The notes: generated from the letters alone by a model not told the origin. DNA of 64,000 nucleotides from Thioclava dalianensis (GCF_000715505.1 NZ_JHEH01000003.1:62001-126000); one strand, 5' to 3'. Positions 39,576 to 49,166 are shown, counted from the first letter of the stretch. Made by a program: numbers and translations.

Positions 39576-41199
39576 ACAAAGCGGCCTTGAACGGGGCGAG
39601 GCTGACACGGCGATAGGTGTGCAGGAAGCTCTCATGCTTGTCTTCCCGCGCTTCGAGATAGGCGTGGATGAGGCGCCCGACGGCCGGAACCACCTCGTCA
39701 TAGGCAAAGCCCGGACCCGTGCGGTCGCCCACGGCTGCATCTTCGGTGCCGTCGCCGCCAAGGGTGAGCTGGTAGTTTTCCACCCCTGCCCGGTCGAGAC
39801 CCAGAATGCCGATATGACCGACATGGTGGTGCCCGCAGGCATTGATGCAGCCCGAGATCTTGATCTTGAGCGGCCCGATGTCGTGCTGTGCGTCGATATC
39901 GGCGAACATCTCGGAGATCTGCTGCGCCACCGGGATCGACCGCGCCGTTGCCAGCGCGCAGTAATCGAGCCCCGGGCAGGCAATGATATCCGAAACCAGC
40001 CCGACATTGGCCGTGGCCAGCCCCGCCGCGCGCAGCGCTTCATAGACCTTGGCCAGATCGTTGCGATGCACATGCGGCAAGATCACGTTCTGCTCATGGC
40101 TGATGCGCAGCTCGTCATAGCCGTAAATTTCGGCCAGATCTGCCAGCACCCGCATCTGATCGGCGGTGACATCGCCCGGCGTGCCGCCAATCGGCTTGGT
40201 CGAGACCGTGACGATGGCGTGGTCGGCGCGCTTATGGGCCGAGAGGTTGGTGTCGAGGAAGGCCTGAAACGCAGGGCTCGGCGCGAAGGGGGCCACCGGA
40301 TCGTCGCGGAACTCCGGGTCGACAAAGCTCTGCTCGATCTGCGCGATCACGTCGGGGTTCACATCGCCCAACAGGCGCGCGCCGGTCGCGAACTCGGCCT
40401 CGATACGTTCGCGCAACTCATCAAGCCCCGTCTCGTGGACGAGGATCTTGATGCGCGCCTTGTACTTGTTGTCGCGCCGACCGCTGAGATTGTAGACCCG
40501 CAGGATCGCTTCGAGATAGGCCAGCAGATCGCGCTTAGGCAGCCATTCGCGCACCACTTTGCCGATCATCGGCGTGCGGCCCAAACCGCCCCCGATCACG
40601 ACCTCATAGCCGATCTCGCCATCGCGAGACTTCACGCGCAGCCCGATATCGTGGAAACGGATCACGGCGCGGTCTTGCTCAAGCGCGGTCACGGCCACTT
40701 TGAACTTGCGCGGCAGATAGGCAAATTCCGGGTGATCGGTCGACCACTGACGCACCAGCTCGGCGGTGATGCGCGGATCTTCCGCCTCGCCGGGAGCAGC
40801 GCCTGCGAAATGGTCCGCCGTCACGTTGCGGATGCAATTGCCCGAGGTCTGGATCGCATGCATGCCAACTTCGGAGAGCGCGTCGAGCATGTCGGGCACA
40901 TCGGTCAGGCGCGGCCAGTTGAACTGGATGTTCTGGCGGGTGGTGAAATGGCCATAGCCCCGATCCCAACGCTCCGAGATCTCGGCCAGTTTGCGCATCT
41001 GCGCCGAGCGCAGCGTGCCATAGGGAATGGCCACGCGCAGCATATAGGCGTGAAGTTGCAGATAGAGCCCGTTCATCAGGCGCAGCGGCTTGAATTCATC
41101 TTCGGTGAGCGATCCGTCAAGGCGGCGCGCGACCTGACCGCGGAACTCGTCGACGCGGGCCCGCAGGAAATCACGGTCAAATTCGGTGTAGCTATACAT
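39547..41199 (-). CDS. cysI: Sulfite reductase hemoprotein (nitrite/sulfite reductase family)
   Basis: A 550-residue sirohaem/4Fe-4S enzyme reducing sulfite to sulfide. The N-terminal repeat has RGYGHFTTRQNIQFNWPRL and HAIQTSGNCIRNVTADHF. The cluster ligands are in DIIACPGLDYCALATARS and KIKISGCINACGHHHVGHIG. It sits between DUF2849 and cysH and should receive electrons from ferredoxin through Fpr, as no flavoprotein CysJ is present. Nitrite reduction cannot be excluded by sequence alone but context favours sulfite. Confidence 0.94.
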   Translation of the reverse strand: MYSYTEFDRDFLRARVDEFRGQVARRLDGSLTEDEFKPLRLMNGLYLQLHAYMLRVAIPYGTLRSAQMRKLAEISERWDRGYGHFTTRQNIQFNWPRLTDVPDMLDALSEVGMHAIQTSGNCIRNVTADHFAGAAPGEAEDPRITAELVRQWSTDHPEFAYLPRKFKVAVTALEQDRAVIRFHDIGLRVKSRDGEIGYEVVIGGGLGRTPMIGKVVREWLPKRDLLAYLEAILRVYNLSGRRDNKYKARIKILVHETGLDELRERIEAEFATGARLLGDVNPDVIAQIEQSFVDPEFRDDPVAPFAPSPAFQAFLDTNLSAHKRADHAIVTVSTKPIGGTPGDVTADQMRVLADLAEIYGYDELRISHEQNVILPHVHRNDLAKVYEALRAAGLATANVGLVSDIIACPGLDYCALATARSIPVAQQISEMFADIDAQHDIGPLKIKISGCINACGHHHVGHIGILGLDRAGVENYQLTLGGDGTEDAAVGDRTGPGFAYDEVVPAVGRLIHAYLEAREDKHESFLHTYRRVSLAPFKAALYGERDAAAA

Positions 41200-41498
41200 C
41201 AGATATGCTCCTCATGCGGAGGGTTCGTCTTGTGGCCGTTCACGCGGTAGATCTCGCGGAAATGGGTCGGGCGCGGACCCTGCGGCTCAATGGCAACTTC
41301 GGCGAGATAGAGCCCCACGGCGCGATGCGCCTCGGCGCCCGCCTGTGCCTGAGCAAGCAGCGCCTCGGCCTCTTCTGCGGTCTCGGCGGCGCGCGCGCGG
41401 GTGATGTCGCGCACCCAGTCCGAGCCGTCGAACCAGATCGTGTCGCCTTCGATCAGATGGTTCGCGCTGACCACCTGCGGAGTAAATTTGCGGGCCAT
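41199..41498 (-). CDS. DUF2849 domain-containing protein
   Basis: A 99-residue protein (MARKFTPQVVSANHLIEGDT, then the PTHFREIYRVNGHKTNPPHE end) of the DUF2849 family, found with sulfite reductase genes in alphaproteobacteria. It overlaps cysG upstream (ATGA) and cysI downstream by one base. No motif reveals a reaction. The start at 41498 is preferred to an in-frame ATG six codons upstream that lies within cysG. Confidence 0.83.
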   Translation of the reverse strand: MARKFTPQVVSANHLIEGDTIWFDGSDWVRDITRARAAETAEEAEALLAQAQAGAEAHRAVGLYLAEVAIEPQGPRPTHFREIYRVNGHKTNPPHEEHI

Positions 41499-42838
41499 CA
41501 GAGCGCCTCCTGCCATTGGTTTGCTTGCTGGGCGGCGGCGCGCGGGGCGAGCCCCAGCAGCAGCACAGCCGGCCCGGCGACATCGCTCAGCGAGCGCTCA
41601 AGCGTGACCAGATCGCTCGCAATGATGCGCTGATCGGCACGCGAGGCGTTCTCGACGATGCTCACGGGGGTGTCGGGCGCTGCCCCATGCATCATCAACC
41701 GACCGGTGACGAAACGCGCGGCTTTCTTGCCCATATAGATCGCGGCCACCGCACCGGGGCGGGCCAGCTCGCGCCAGTCCTGCTCGGCAAAGCCCTTGGT
41801 GTCATGGCCGGTGATGATACGCAGGCCGGAATTGCGACCGCGCCGGGTAAAGCTGAGCCCAAGCCCCGCCACAGCCGCCGAGGCCGCCGTGATCCCGGGG
41901 GTGACGTCATACGCGACACCTGCCGCATCCAACGCCTCAACCTCTTCATCGAGACGGCCGAACACGCCCGGATCGCCGGATTTCAGACGCACGACGCGGT
42001 TGTTGCGCCCCTCCTCGACCAGCAGTACGTTGATGTCTTCTTGCTTCCACGAGGGGCCAAAGCCGGTCTTGCCGACCTCAATCAGCCGCGCCTCGCGCCG
42101 GGCCAGTTCAAGGATCTCCGGCGACACGAGACGGTCATAAACCACCACATCGGCCTCATGAAGCATCTTGCGCGCGCGCAGCGTCAGAAGCTCGGGATCG
42201 CCCGGGCCTGCGCCCACGAAATGCACGTGACCGGGTTGCGCCTCTTGCGATTTTGCCTGCTCCAGCAGCACCTCTGCATCCTCTCCGCCAAAGAAGAAAC
42301 GGGTCCAGAAGTCGCGCCGGGCACGGCCTTTGGGCAGCGCCTCGGCGGCGGGACGCAGCGCTTTCGCCCGACGGGCCAACGCGCCGAGACCAACGGGCAG
42401 ACGCGCCTCGATGCCCGCTTTGATCGCGCGGGCGAGCACGGGGGCCGTGCCCTCGGTCCCAATCGCCACGGTCACCGGGTCGCGGTCCACAATCGCGGGG
42501 GTGATGAAATCGGAGGCGTCAAGATTGTCGACCACAAGTGCGGGCACACGGGCCTCGCGCGCCAGCGCCTGCACACCCAGATCGCGCTCGGGATCGTCAT
42601 AGGCGGCATAGACCAAGATCGCACCGCCGAGATCGGCCAGCACCAGATCCCGCAGATGCAGCTCCACCCGGCCCTGCGCGGCCCAGTCGCGCACCTGATC
42701 CTCGGCATCGGCGTCGAACACGACGATCCGCGCTTCAGTCTTCAAAAGCAGCCGCAGCTTGGCCACGGCGCATTCGCCAGCGCCCGCGACAACGATGGTC
42801 TTGTCGACCGTGTCGAGAAAAATCGGGAAATGACGCAT
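41498..42838 (-). CDS. cysG: Sirohaem synthase (multifunctional CysG)
   Basis: A 446-residue protein making the sirohaem cofactor of CysI from uroporphyrinogen III. The N-terminal dehydrogenase/ferrochelatase part has KTIVVAGAGECAVAKLRLLL. The C-terminal SAM-dependent methyltransferase part has VHFVGAGPGDPELLTLRARK, VVYDRLVSPEILELARREAR and RLKSGDPGVFGRLDEEVEAL. The longer open frame upstream is discarded because MRHFPIFL matches the family start. It is the first gene of the sulfite operon. Confidence 0.93.
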   Translation of the reverse strand: MRHFPIFLDTVDKTIVVAGAGECAVAKLRLLLKTEARIVVFDADAEDQVRDWAAQGRVELHLRDLVLADLGGAILVYAAYDDPERDLGVQALAREARVPALVVDNLDASDFITPAIVDRDPVTVAIGTEGTAPVLARAIKAGIEARLPVGLGALARRAKALRPAAEALPKGRARRDFWTRFFFGGEDAEVLLEQAKSQEAQPGHVHFVGAGPGDPELLTLRARKMLHEADVVVYDRLVSPEILELARREARLIEVGKTGFGPSWKQEDINVLLVEEGRNNRVVRLKSGDPGVFGRLDEEVEALDAAGVAYDVTPGITAASAAVAGLGLSFTRRGRNSGLRIITGHDTKGFAEQDWRELARPGAVAAIYMGKKAARFVTGRLMMHGAAPDTPVSIVENASRADQRIIASDLVTLERSLSDVAGPAVLLLGLAPRAAAQQANQWQEAL

Positions 42839-42881
42839 GGCTCTACTCCTGTTCGCTTCTGCAGAAAATGAAGGTTTTCCC

Positions 42882-42926
42882 AGATGAAACAATGCCACAC
42901 TTGCATCTTTGGAATTTGTTTCGTCT
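42882..42926. promoter_or_regulatory. Inverted repeat in the cysG/Lrp divergent promoter region
   Basis: AGATGAAACAA (42882-42892) and TTGTTTCGTCT (42916-42926) are inverted copies matching at 10 of 11 positions, with centres 34 bases apart. The repeat lies in the 145-base gap between the divergent cysG and Lrp-type regulator genes. The spacing of about three helical turns fits an Lrp-like oligomer. It is a candidate operator for autoregulation and control of the cys operon. Confidence 0.5.
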
Positions 42927-42983
42927 AACTGGCCAGGATCTGAGTTTTGTTCAAATTTAGCCCCGAAAGGCAGAAGGACTGAC

Positions 42984-43460
42984 ATGGACGAGGACGACCG
43001 CCGCATCCTGACCGAGCTGCAACGTGATGCGACCCTCTCGCTGGAGAGAATCGCGACCCGCGTTGCGCTGGCCAAAACCACCGTCTGGAACCGCGTCCAG
43101 AAGCTCACGCAGAACGGTACAATCCTGCGTCAGGCCGCGATCCTCGACCCGCGCAAAGTGGGGCTGAGCGAAACGTTTTTCGTCTCCATCCGCACCGGCC
43201 AGCATGAGAGCGACTGGCTGGAGCGCTTCAAGGCCGTGATCGAGGATATGCCCGAGATCACCGAGGCCCACAGGCTCGCGGGAACGCTCGATTACCTGCT
43301 CAAGGTACAGGTCGCCTCGACGCAGGATTTTGATCGGTTCTACAAGGACTTGGTCTCGCGCATCCCGATCCATGACGTGTCCTCGAGCCTGTCGATGGAG
43401 CAGATGAAACACTCGCTCGAACTGCCGCTCTCAAAGGGGCGTCCGACGCCGCCCGCGTGA
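42984..43460 (+). CDS. Lrp/AsnC family transcriptional regulator, candidate sulfur operon regulator
   Basis: A 158-residue regulator. The N-terminal helix-turn-helix (LTELQRDATLSLERIATRVA, TTVWNRVQKLTQNGTIL) is followed by the RAM ligand domain (AHRLAGTLDYLLKVQVASTQ). It is divergent from the cysG operon, so it probably senses an amino acid such as cysteine and controls sulfate assimilation, a role inferred from position. The start at 42984 (MDEDDRRILTELQ) matches the family. Confidence 0.9.
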   Translation: MDEDDRRILTELQRDATLSLERIATRVALAKTTVWNRVQKLTQNGTILRQAAILDPRKVGLSETFFVSIRTGQHESDWLERFKAVIEDMPEITEAHRLAGTLDYLLKVQVASTQDFDRFYKDLVSRIPIHDVSSSLSMEQMKHSLELPLSKGRPTPPA

Positions 43461-43525
43461 CCCTCGGCTTGACCTTCGCAAGGGACGGGTAGAGGTTGCG
43501 GCAAAGCCATAAAAGGAGCCTCGCA

Positions 43526-44764
43526 ATGTCGAAAGATCTCGATCCGAAATCCCTGCAAAAACTGGCACAAGTCGCCGTGCGCGTGGGCCTCAACCTGCAA
43601 CCCGGCCAAGATCTCGTGTTGACCGCGCCTGTCAGCGCGCTGCCGCTGGTGCGCGAGATTGCCGCCGAAGCCTATAAGGCAGGCGCGGGTCTCGTCACAC
43701 CGATCTTGGGCGATGAAGAGATCACGCTTGCCCGCTACCGCCACGCCAATGACGCCAGCTTCGACCGCGCGCCCGGCTGGCTTTATGAAGGCATGGCAAA
43801 GGCTTACGAGGGAAATGCTGCGCGGATGGCGATTGTCGGCGATGACCCGATGATGCTGGCAGATCAAGACCCCGAGAAAGCCGCACGGGCTGGCAAGGCC
43901 AATTCCATCGCCTACAAACCCGCGCTCGAGAAGATCTCGAATTTCGCGATCAACTGGTCAATCGTGAGCTATCCGAGCGTCGCTTGGGCCACGCGGATGT
44001 TCCCCGATCTGCCCGAGGACGAAGCCGTGGAGAAGCTCGCCAATGCCATCTTTGCCGCCTCGCGCGTCGATCAGCCCGACCCGGTCGCGGCATGGGAGGC
44101 CCATAATGCCGAGCTGCGCAAGCGCACGCAATGGCTCAACGCAGAGCGGTTCTCGGCGCTGCATTTCACCAGCCCCGGCACCGATCTGACGGTAGGTCTG
44201 GCCGATGATCACGAATGGCAGGGCGGAGCCTCGCCCGCGCAGAACGGCGTCGTGTGCAACCCAAACATCCCGACCGAAGAGGTCTTTACCACGCCCCATG
44301 CCGCGCGCGTCGATGGCACTGTGCGGGCAACCAAGCCGCTGTCGCATCAGGGCTCGCTGATCGAGAATATCGAGATGCGGTTCGAGGGCGGGCGCGCCGT
44401 TGAGGCCACCGCCACACGCGGTCAAGAGGTCCTGCAAAAGCTCATCGCCACCGATGAGGGCGCCTGCCGTCTGGGCGAGGTCGCCTTGGTCCCGCATGGC
44501 TCGCCGATCTCGAAATCGGGACTATTGTTCTTCAACACGCTCTATGACGAAAACGCCGCGTGCCACATCGCGATGGGCCAGTGCTATTCGAAATGTTTCG
44601 TCGACGGGGCGGATTTGAGCTCCGAGCAAGTCGCTGAAAAAGGCGGCAATTCCAGCCTGATCCATGTCGACTGGATGATCGGCGGGCCCGATACGGATAT
44701 CGACGGTATTCGCGCCGATGGCAGCCGTGTTGCGATCTTCCGCAAGGGCGAGTGGGCGGCGTAA
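43526..44764 (+). CDS. Aminopeptidase, M29 family
   Basis: A 412-residue metallopeptidase of the thermophilic-aminopeptidase (M29) type. The N-terminus [20 protein letters not shown] and the C-terminal metal-binding region ([20 protein letters not shown], then [20 protein letters not shown]) fit the family, which removes N-terminal residues from peptides in the cytoplasm using two cobalt or zinc ions. The start 43526 has GGAG eight bases upstream. It is followed by a strong terminator. Confidence 0.92.
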   Translation: MSKDLDPKSLQKLAQVAVRVGLNLQPGQDLVLTAPVSALPLVREIAAEAYKAGAGLVTPILGDEEITLARYRHANDASFDRAPGWLYEGMAKAYEGNAARMAIVGDDPMMLADQDPEKAARAGKANSIAYKPALEKISNFAINWSIVSYPSVAWATRMFPDLPEDEAVEKLANAIFAASRVDQPDPVAAWEAHNAELRKRTQWLNAERFSALHFTSPGTDLTVGLADDHEWQGGASPAQNGVVCNPNIPTEEVFTTPHAARVDGTVRATKPLSHQGSLIENIEMRFEGGRAVEATATRGQEVLQKLIATDEGACRLGEVALVPHGSPISKSGLLFFNTLYDENAACHIAMGQCYSKCFVDGADLSSEQVAEKGGNSSLIHVDWMIGGPDTDIDGIRADGSRVAIFRKGEWAA

Positions 44765-44785
44765 CCCGGCCCGCCGCAGAGTGAT

Positions 44786-44823
44786 CCGCCCCCGCTGATC
44801 CATGCAGGGGGGGCGGCTTTTTT
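44786..44823 (+). terminator. Rho-independent terminator after the aminopeptidase gene
   Basis: CCGCCCCCGCTG (44786-44797) pairs with CAGGGGGGGCGG (44805-44816) with one mismatch and a seven-base loop, then six T residues (44818-44823). This is the clearest intrinsic terminator in the window. Confidence 0.88.
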
Positions 44824-44915
44824 ACACCCGCTCTCGGCCCGCCCCTGCTCTCTTGCCGCCGCGTCCCGCCCTATGCGATGCTCGGCGCGGGAGAGCGGGT
44901 CGCGGGGAGGTCTGG

Positions 44916-46244
44916 ATGCGCAGCTATGGGATAATCGGGGCGGCCTTGGCGCTGCTGATTGCGCAAGCAGCCGTGGCGCAGCCGCCGCTGCCGCGCGCAC
45001 CCGTTGACGCGGATTACACATCCATCGATCCGCGCGCGGCCAAGCTGGGCCAGCTGCTGTTCTACGATCCCGTCCTGTCGGGAAATCGCAACATTTCCTG
45101 CGCGAGCTGCCATCACCCCCGCTTTGCAACCACCGATGGTCTCAGTCTTGGGTTGGGCGAAGGCGGTGTCGGGCTCGGGCCGCAGCGCCATGTCACGGGC
45201 ACCAACCGCCCCGAGCAGCGCATCCCGCGCAACGCGACCGCGCTCTTCAATCTCGGCGCGCAGGAATTTACCACGCTGTTTCATGACGGCCGAATTCAGG
45301 CCGATCCGACCCGCCCCAGCGGCATTCGCACGCCGATGGATGAGGAAATGGTGAGCGGGTTTTCGGGGGTGCTGTCGGCTCAGACGATGTTCCCCGTGCT
45401 CTCGCCCGATAAAATGGCGGGGCATTACAACGAGAACGAGGTGTCGCGGGCGGTGCGCTCGGGGCGGATCACCGGGCCGGGCGGGGCTTGGGATCTGATC
45501 GCGCAGCGGGTCTCTGCGATCCCCGCCTATGCCGAGGGGTTCAAAGCGCTCGATCCCAAGATCGCCGCGGGTGCGCCCATCGGGTTCACCGATATCTCCG
45601 ATGCAATCGCAGCCTTTGTCGCCTTCGAATGGCGCTCTGACAGCAGCCCGTTTGACGCGGTGCTGCGCGGTGAGACCCAGCTGCAGGGGCGCGCGGCGGC
45701 GGGGGCTGCGCTGTTTTACGGCGATGCGGGCTGTGCCACCTGCCATTCCGGGCCGTTCCAGACCGATCACGCCTTTCACGCGATGGCCGCGCCGCAGATC
45801 GGACCGGGTAAGGCCGAGCGGTTCGAGCGCCATTCCCGCGATGACGGGCGGATGCGGGTGACCGGACAGGCGCAGGACCGCTTTGCCTTTCGCACGCCCT
45901 CCTTGCGCAATGTCGCGCGCACCGGACCTTGGGGCCATGCCGGGGCGCATCTCGATCTGGGCCAGTTCATCGCCGATCACGCAGCGCGCGGCGATGCGTT
46001 GGCGCGCTACCAGCGCCGCGCGCTTCTGCCCGATCTCCCGGGCACGAAACCCGATTGGGCGGTGCTTGACACGCCCGCCGAAATATCCGCGATTGCGCAA
46101 GCCGCAAGTCCGGGCCGCGCGCTCTCTGACGCGGACGTCACGGATCTTCTGGCTTTTCTCGACACGCTCACCGATCCCGCAGCGCTCGCGGGGCGGCTGA
46201 AGATCCCCGAACAGGTGCCCTCCGGCTTGCCGATAGATCGCTAA
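44916..46244 (+). CDS. Periplasmic di-haem peroxidase-like protein (CcpA/MauG family)
   Basis: A 442-residue exported protein with a signal peptide (MRSYGIIGAALALLIAQAAVAQ) and two covalent haem motifs, CASCH at residues 62-66 and CATCH at 273-277, as in bacterial cytochrome c peroxidases and their MauG/MbnH relatives. It may reduce peroxide or oxidise a partner protein; the sequence does not decide. The start has a GGGGAGG site. It converges on, and overlaps by four bases, a CRTAC1-like gene. Confidence 0.9.
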   Translation: MRSYGIIGAALALLIAQAAVAQPPLPRAPVDADYTSIDPRAAKLGQLLFYDPVLSGNRNISCASCHHPRFATTDGLSLGLGEGGVGLGPQRHVTGTNRPEQRIPRNATALFNLGAQEFTTLFHDGRIQADPTRPSGIRTPMDEEMVSGFSGVLSAQTMFPVLSPDKMAGHYNENEVSRAVRSGRITGPGGAWDLIAQRVSAIPAYAEGFKALDPKIAAGAPIGFTDISDAIAAFVAFEWRSDSSPFDAVLRGETQLQGRAAAGAALFYGDAGCATCHSGPFQTDHAFHAMAAPQIGPGKAERFERHSRDDGRMRVTGQAQDRFAFRTPSLRNVARTGPWGHAGAHLDLGQFIADHAARGDALARYQRRALLPDLPGTKPDWAVLDTPAEISAIAQAASPGRALSDADVTDLLAFLDTLTDPAALAGRLKIPEQVPSGLPIDR

Positions 46245-47743
46245 AGCGGCGCACGGTGGACCGGAGTCACGGCATCGATCCGCGCGGGCTGCCAGTCCGT
46301 GCGCACGCCATCGGGCCAGATCACCCGCAGCTCTGCCCCGGTGGCCGCCCCCAGCCCGAAATGCAGCGCCACCGCACTGCCCCCGGCGTGACCGCCGCCG
46401 ATTGTGACTTCCTGCGCCTGCACCCGGCCCTGCGCGCGCAGCTCGACCCAAGCGCCCACCGCATGCGTATTGGCCCCGGGCTGGCGCAATTCAACCGCTG
46501 TCCAATGGCCCGGTTCCGGCGTCACATTGCGCCACAGCTCCATCGGCGCGCGGCGATTCACCACCGCCAGATCCAGCAAACCATCGGCGTTGAGATCGAC
46601 CAATGCGGCCCCGCGCCCGCGTGCCATGCTCGCGATGCCCGCCGAGGCGGCGGCTTCGGTGAAATGGCCATCCGCGCCCTGCATCAGCAGGGAATTGGGA
46701 TCATGCATCGCCATCGAAGGCATCTGATCGACATTGCCCTTGGAGAGAAACAGGTCGGCCAGACCGTCATTGTCGACATCGCCAAATTCCGCATGCCAGC
46801 CCGTCGAGGGGCGGCCATCATCGCCGATATGGGGCCGATGCGCGGTCGCGCCCACGGCATAGGGCGCCTCCTCGAAACCGGTGCCGCGATTGAATTGCAG
46901 CACCTGATCGCCCATCGAGGTCATCATCACCTCGGGCAAGCCGTCGCCGGTGATATCGCGCGAGGCAATCCCCATCCCCCACAGCGAGACCTTCTTCCAA
47001 TCGGTGCGTTCACGCAGCGGCGAGAGGCGGAACATCTGCTCATAGCCGCCCGTCACGTAGTAATGGCGATCATTGGACAGGCGCAGTTCGGGCACGCCGC
47101 TGCGCTGCCAGTCGCTGATCAAAGCCGAAAGCGTGCACCAGCCGGGCGAAATCTGCTCGACCGGCCCGAACGCCCGCCCCTCGGGGCGGATCACCTCGCT
47201 CGTATCGCAGGCCTCGAACGGCCCGTCAGGATCACGGCGATCGACGTAATTGCCCATGACAACCGTCGGCCAGTCCTGCCCCGGCTCCCAGATCGCGGTG
47301 AAGGCTGTGGTCCATGCATCGCGCAGCGGCAAGTGCCAGCGTTCGGTTGCTTCCTCAAAGCGGCAGCCCCCCAAGCCCCGAAGCATCACATTCGGCCCAA
47401 CCCGCAGCACCGCGAGATCGAGCAGCCCGTCGCCATCCACATCCAGCGGAAATGCCCCGGTCACACCTTTCAGCGGGGCAAGCGCACCCGCTTCGAACTG
47501 CAGGCGACCGCCCGGGCGCGAGCGGTTAATGAACAGCGCCGCCGGATCGCTGCCACCTGCGGCAAACAGCTCGGGCAGGCCGTCCTCGTTGCAATCGAAA
47601 GCCGCGACCCCGCCGCCCACGAAATGCTCCCAACCGCCGGAATAGAGATGCGGCGCAGGCAGCCCCGCCGCGTCATCGACAAACAGAGGCCCGGCCTGCG
47701 CCACCCCCGGCAGCAGCGCCAGACAAGCAGCCAGCCGCTTCAT
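46241..47743 (-). CDS. CRTAC1-like FG-GAP/VCBS repeat protein with ASPIC/UnbV domain
   Basis: A 500-residue secreted protein with a signal peptide (MKRLAACLALLPGVAQA). Five calcium-loop-like repeats are visible: FDCNEDGLPELF, LDVDGDGLLDLAVL, RDITGDGLPEVMM, GDVDNDGLADLF and VDLNADGLLDLAVV. The C-terminal ASPIC/UnbV region (GHWTAVELRQPGANTHAVGA, IWPDGVRTDW) completes the CRTAC1 layout. A beta-propeller in the periplasm or outside is expected. It is translationally coupled to a ROK regulator and tail-to-tail with a di-haem peroxidase. Function is unknown. Confidence 0.87.
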   Translation of the reverse strand: MKRLAACLALLPGVAQAGPLFVDDAAGLPAPHLYSGGWEHFVGGGVAAFDCNEDGLPELFAAGGSDPAALFINRSRPGGRLQFEAGALAPLKGVTGAFPLDVDGDGLLDLAVLRVGPNVMLRGLGGCRFEEATERWHLPLRDAWTTAFTAIWEPGQDWPTVVMGNYVDRRDPDGPFEACDTSEVIRPEGRAFGPVEQISPGWCTLSALISDWQRSGVPELRLSNDRHYYVTGGYEQMFRLSPLRERTDWKKVSLWGMGIASRDITGDGLPEVMMTSMGDQVLQFNRGTGFEEAPYAVGATAHRPHIGDDGRPSTGWHAEFGDVDNDGLADLFLSKGNVDQMPSMAMHDPNSLLMQGADGHFTEAAASAGIASMARGRGAALVDLNADGLLDLAVVNRRAPMELWRNVTPEPGHWTAVELRQPGANTHAVGAWVELRAQGRVQAQEVTIGGGHAGGSAVALHFGLGAATGAELRVIWPDGVRTDWQPARIDAVTPVHRAPL

Positions 47744-49026
47744 GACAAAGCCCCTTCCCGCGCTCCGGGCTCGCGCGGCGCCGCCTCGCGGCCATTCCCG
47801 AGCATCTGCGCGGTCAGCTCTTGCAGCGCCAGCGCCGCCGCGCCATGCGCCCAGATCATGTCGCCCCAGGCGTGGATCTCCAGCGCGGGCGGCGCGCGCC
47901 CGGTCTCCAGCATCATCGTCTTCATCTCGGCCTGCGTCTCCCCGGCATAGAGATAATCATAGCGCATCCGCTCGCCCGAGAGGATGATCAGTTGCGGATC
48001 GAAGAGATTGGCGACATTGGCCAGCGCCAGCGCCAGATAGCGCCCTGCCCTGCGAAAGATCGAATGCGCGGCCGGGTTGCCCTGCTTGGCCTGCTCATAA
48101 AGGCTTTCAAGCAGAACACCGACCGAGCGCGTTTCCGGATCGGGCAGGTTCAGCGCCGTGCGTGCCTCGCGCACCAGCGCGTAATCGGCAAGATAAGCCT
48201 CAAGGCAGCCGCGCTGGCCGCAACGGCACAAAGCGCCATCCAGTTGCACCTTGGTATGGCCCAGCTCCATCCCCAAGCCCCGCGCGCCGCGGTAAAGCTG
48301 GTGGTTCATCACGAAGCCCATACCCACGCCGTGCTCAATCGTGACTACAGCGAAATCCGACAGAGAGCGGCCCGCGCCGAACCACAGCTCGGCCAGCGTT
48401 ACGAGATTTGCGTCATTGTCGATCTGCACCGGACGGCCCAGCCGCTCGGCCAACAGCGACGCCAGATCGACGCCGCGCACATCGAGCACCGGCGACCAAT
48501 GCACGACGCCGGTATCGCCGTCGATGAAGCCCGGTGTGCCCAGCCCGACGCCGCTGAGCTGATCGGGCGTGATCCCCCCTTCGGCGCAGACCCGCTGCAT
48601 CAGGGTCTCGCCCGCATCGAGCGTTGCCTTGACCGACAGGGGCCGGGGGTCGCGGGCGACGGTCGCACTCGCCAGACGGCGGCCCGCAAGATCGATGACG
48701 ACCGCCGTGTGCTCGCGATCCGATAGTTTGAGCCCCATCACGTAATAGCCGCCGGGCCGGACCCGCAGCGCGACCGCCGGACGCCCCCGGCCCCAGCCGC
48801 CCTCGCGCGGGGTCTGAACCTCTTCGAGCAGCCCCGCCTCGATCAGCTCCGAGGTCAGCGTCGTCACCGAGGCCGGGCTTACGCGCAGATCGCGCGCCAC
48901 CTGCACCCGCGGCACCTGACCGAGCCCCCTAACATGCTCAAAAATCTGCTGTTTCAGCGGCCGCTGCGCGGTGGTGACCGGGGGCATGAGAGGCCCGCAG
49001 CCCGAGTTTTCTTCGCCAGTCTGCAT
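47740..49026 (-). CDS. xylR: ROK family transcriptional regulator, probable xylose regulator
   Basis: A protein of about 428 residues. The N-terminal winged helix-turn-helix (LKQQIFEHVRGLGQVPRVQV, SPASVTTLTSELIEAGLLEE) is followed by a ROK sugar-kinase-like domain with the zinc motif CRCGQRGCLEAYLADYA. It is divergent from the xylose operon and most likely represses it without xylose. The start is uncertain: an ATG at 49026 is used, but a GTG at 49059 and an ATG at 48987 are possible. The stop overlaps the CRTAC1-like start. Confidence 0.87.
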   Translation of the reverse strand: MQTGEENSGCGPLMPPVTTAQRPLKQQIFEHVRGLGQVPRVQVARDLRVSPASVTTLTSELIEAGLLEEVQTPREGGWGRGRPAVALRVRPGGYYVMGLKLSDREHTAVVIDLAGRRLASATVARDPRPLSVKATLDAGETLMQRVCAEGGITPDQLSGVGLGTPGFIDGDTGVVHWSPVLDVRGVDLASLLAERLGRPVQIDNDANLVTLAELWFGAGRSLSDFAVVTIEHGVGMGFVMNHQLYRGARGLGMELGHTKVQLDGALCRCGQRGCLEAYLADYALVREARTALNLPDPETRSVGVLLESLYEQAKQGNPAAHSIFRRAGRYLALALANVANLFDPQLIILSGERMRYDYLYAGETQAEMKTMMLETGRAPPALEIHAWGDMIWAHGAAALALQELTAQMLGNGREAAPREPGAREGALS

Positions 49027-49166
49027 CCTGCGGCGCGCCTTTTCATTTAGTTCATCCACAAAACAAAAAACCTAAATATGGCGCCTATATTTGACGACAA
49101 TGCCGCAACGCAGCGTGAAAAGGGCGAGAAAAATTACTTTATCCAATCTGCAGCGCCATTATTACT

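Noticed and set aside
39576-40073. N-terminal extension of CysH within cysI
   Set aside because: It is low-complexity Arg/Ser-rich antisense-like sequence in another frame of cysI; CysH starts at 39575 or 39563.
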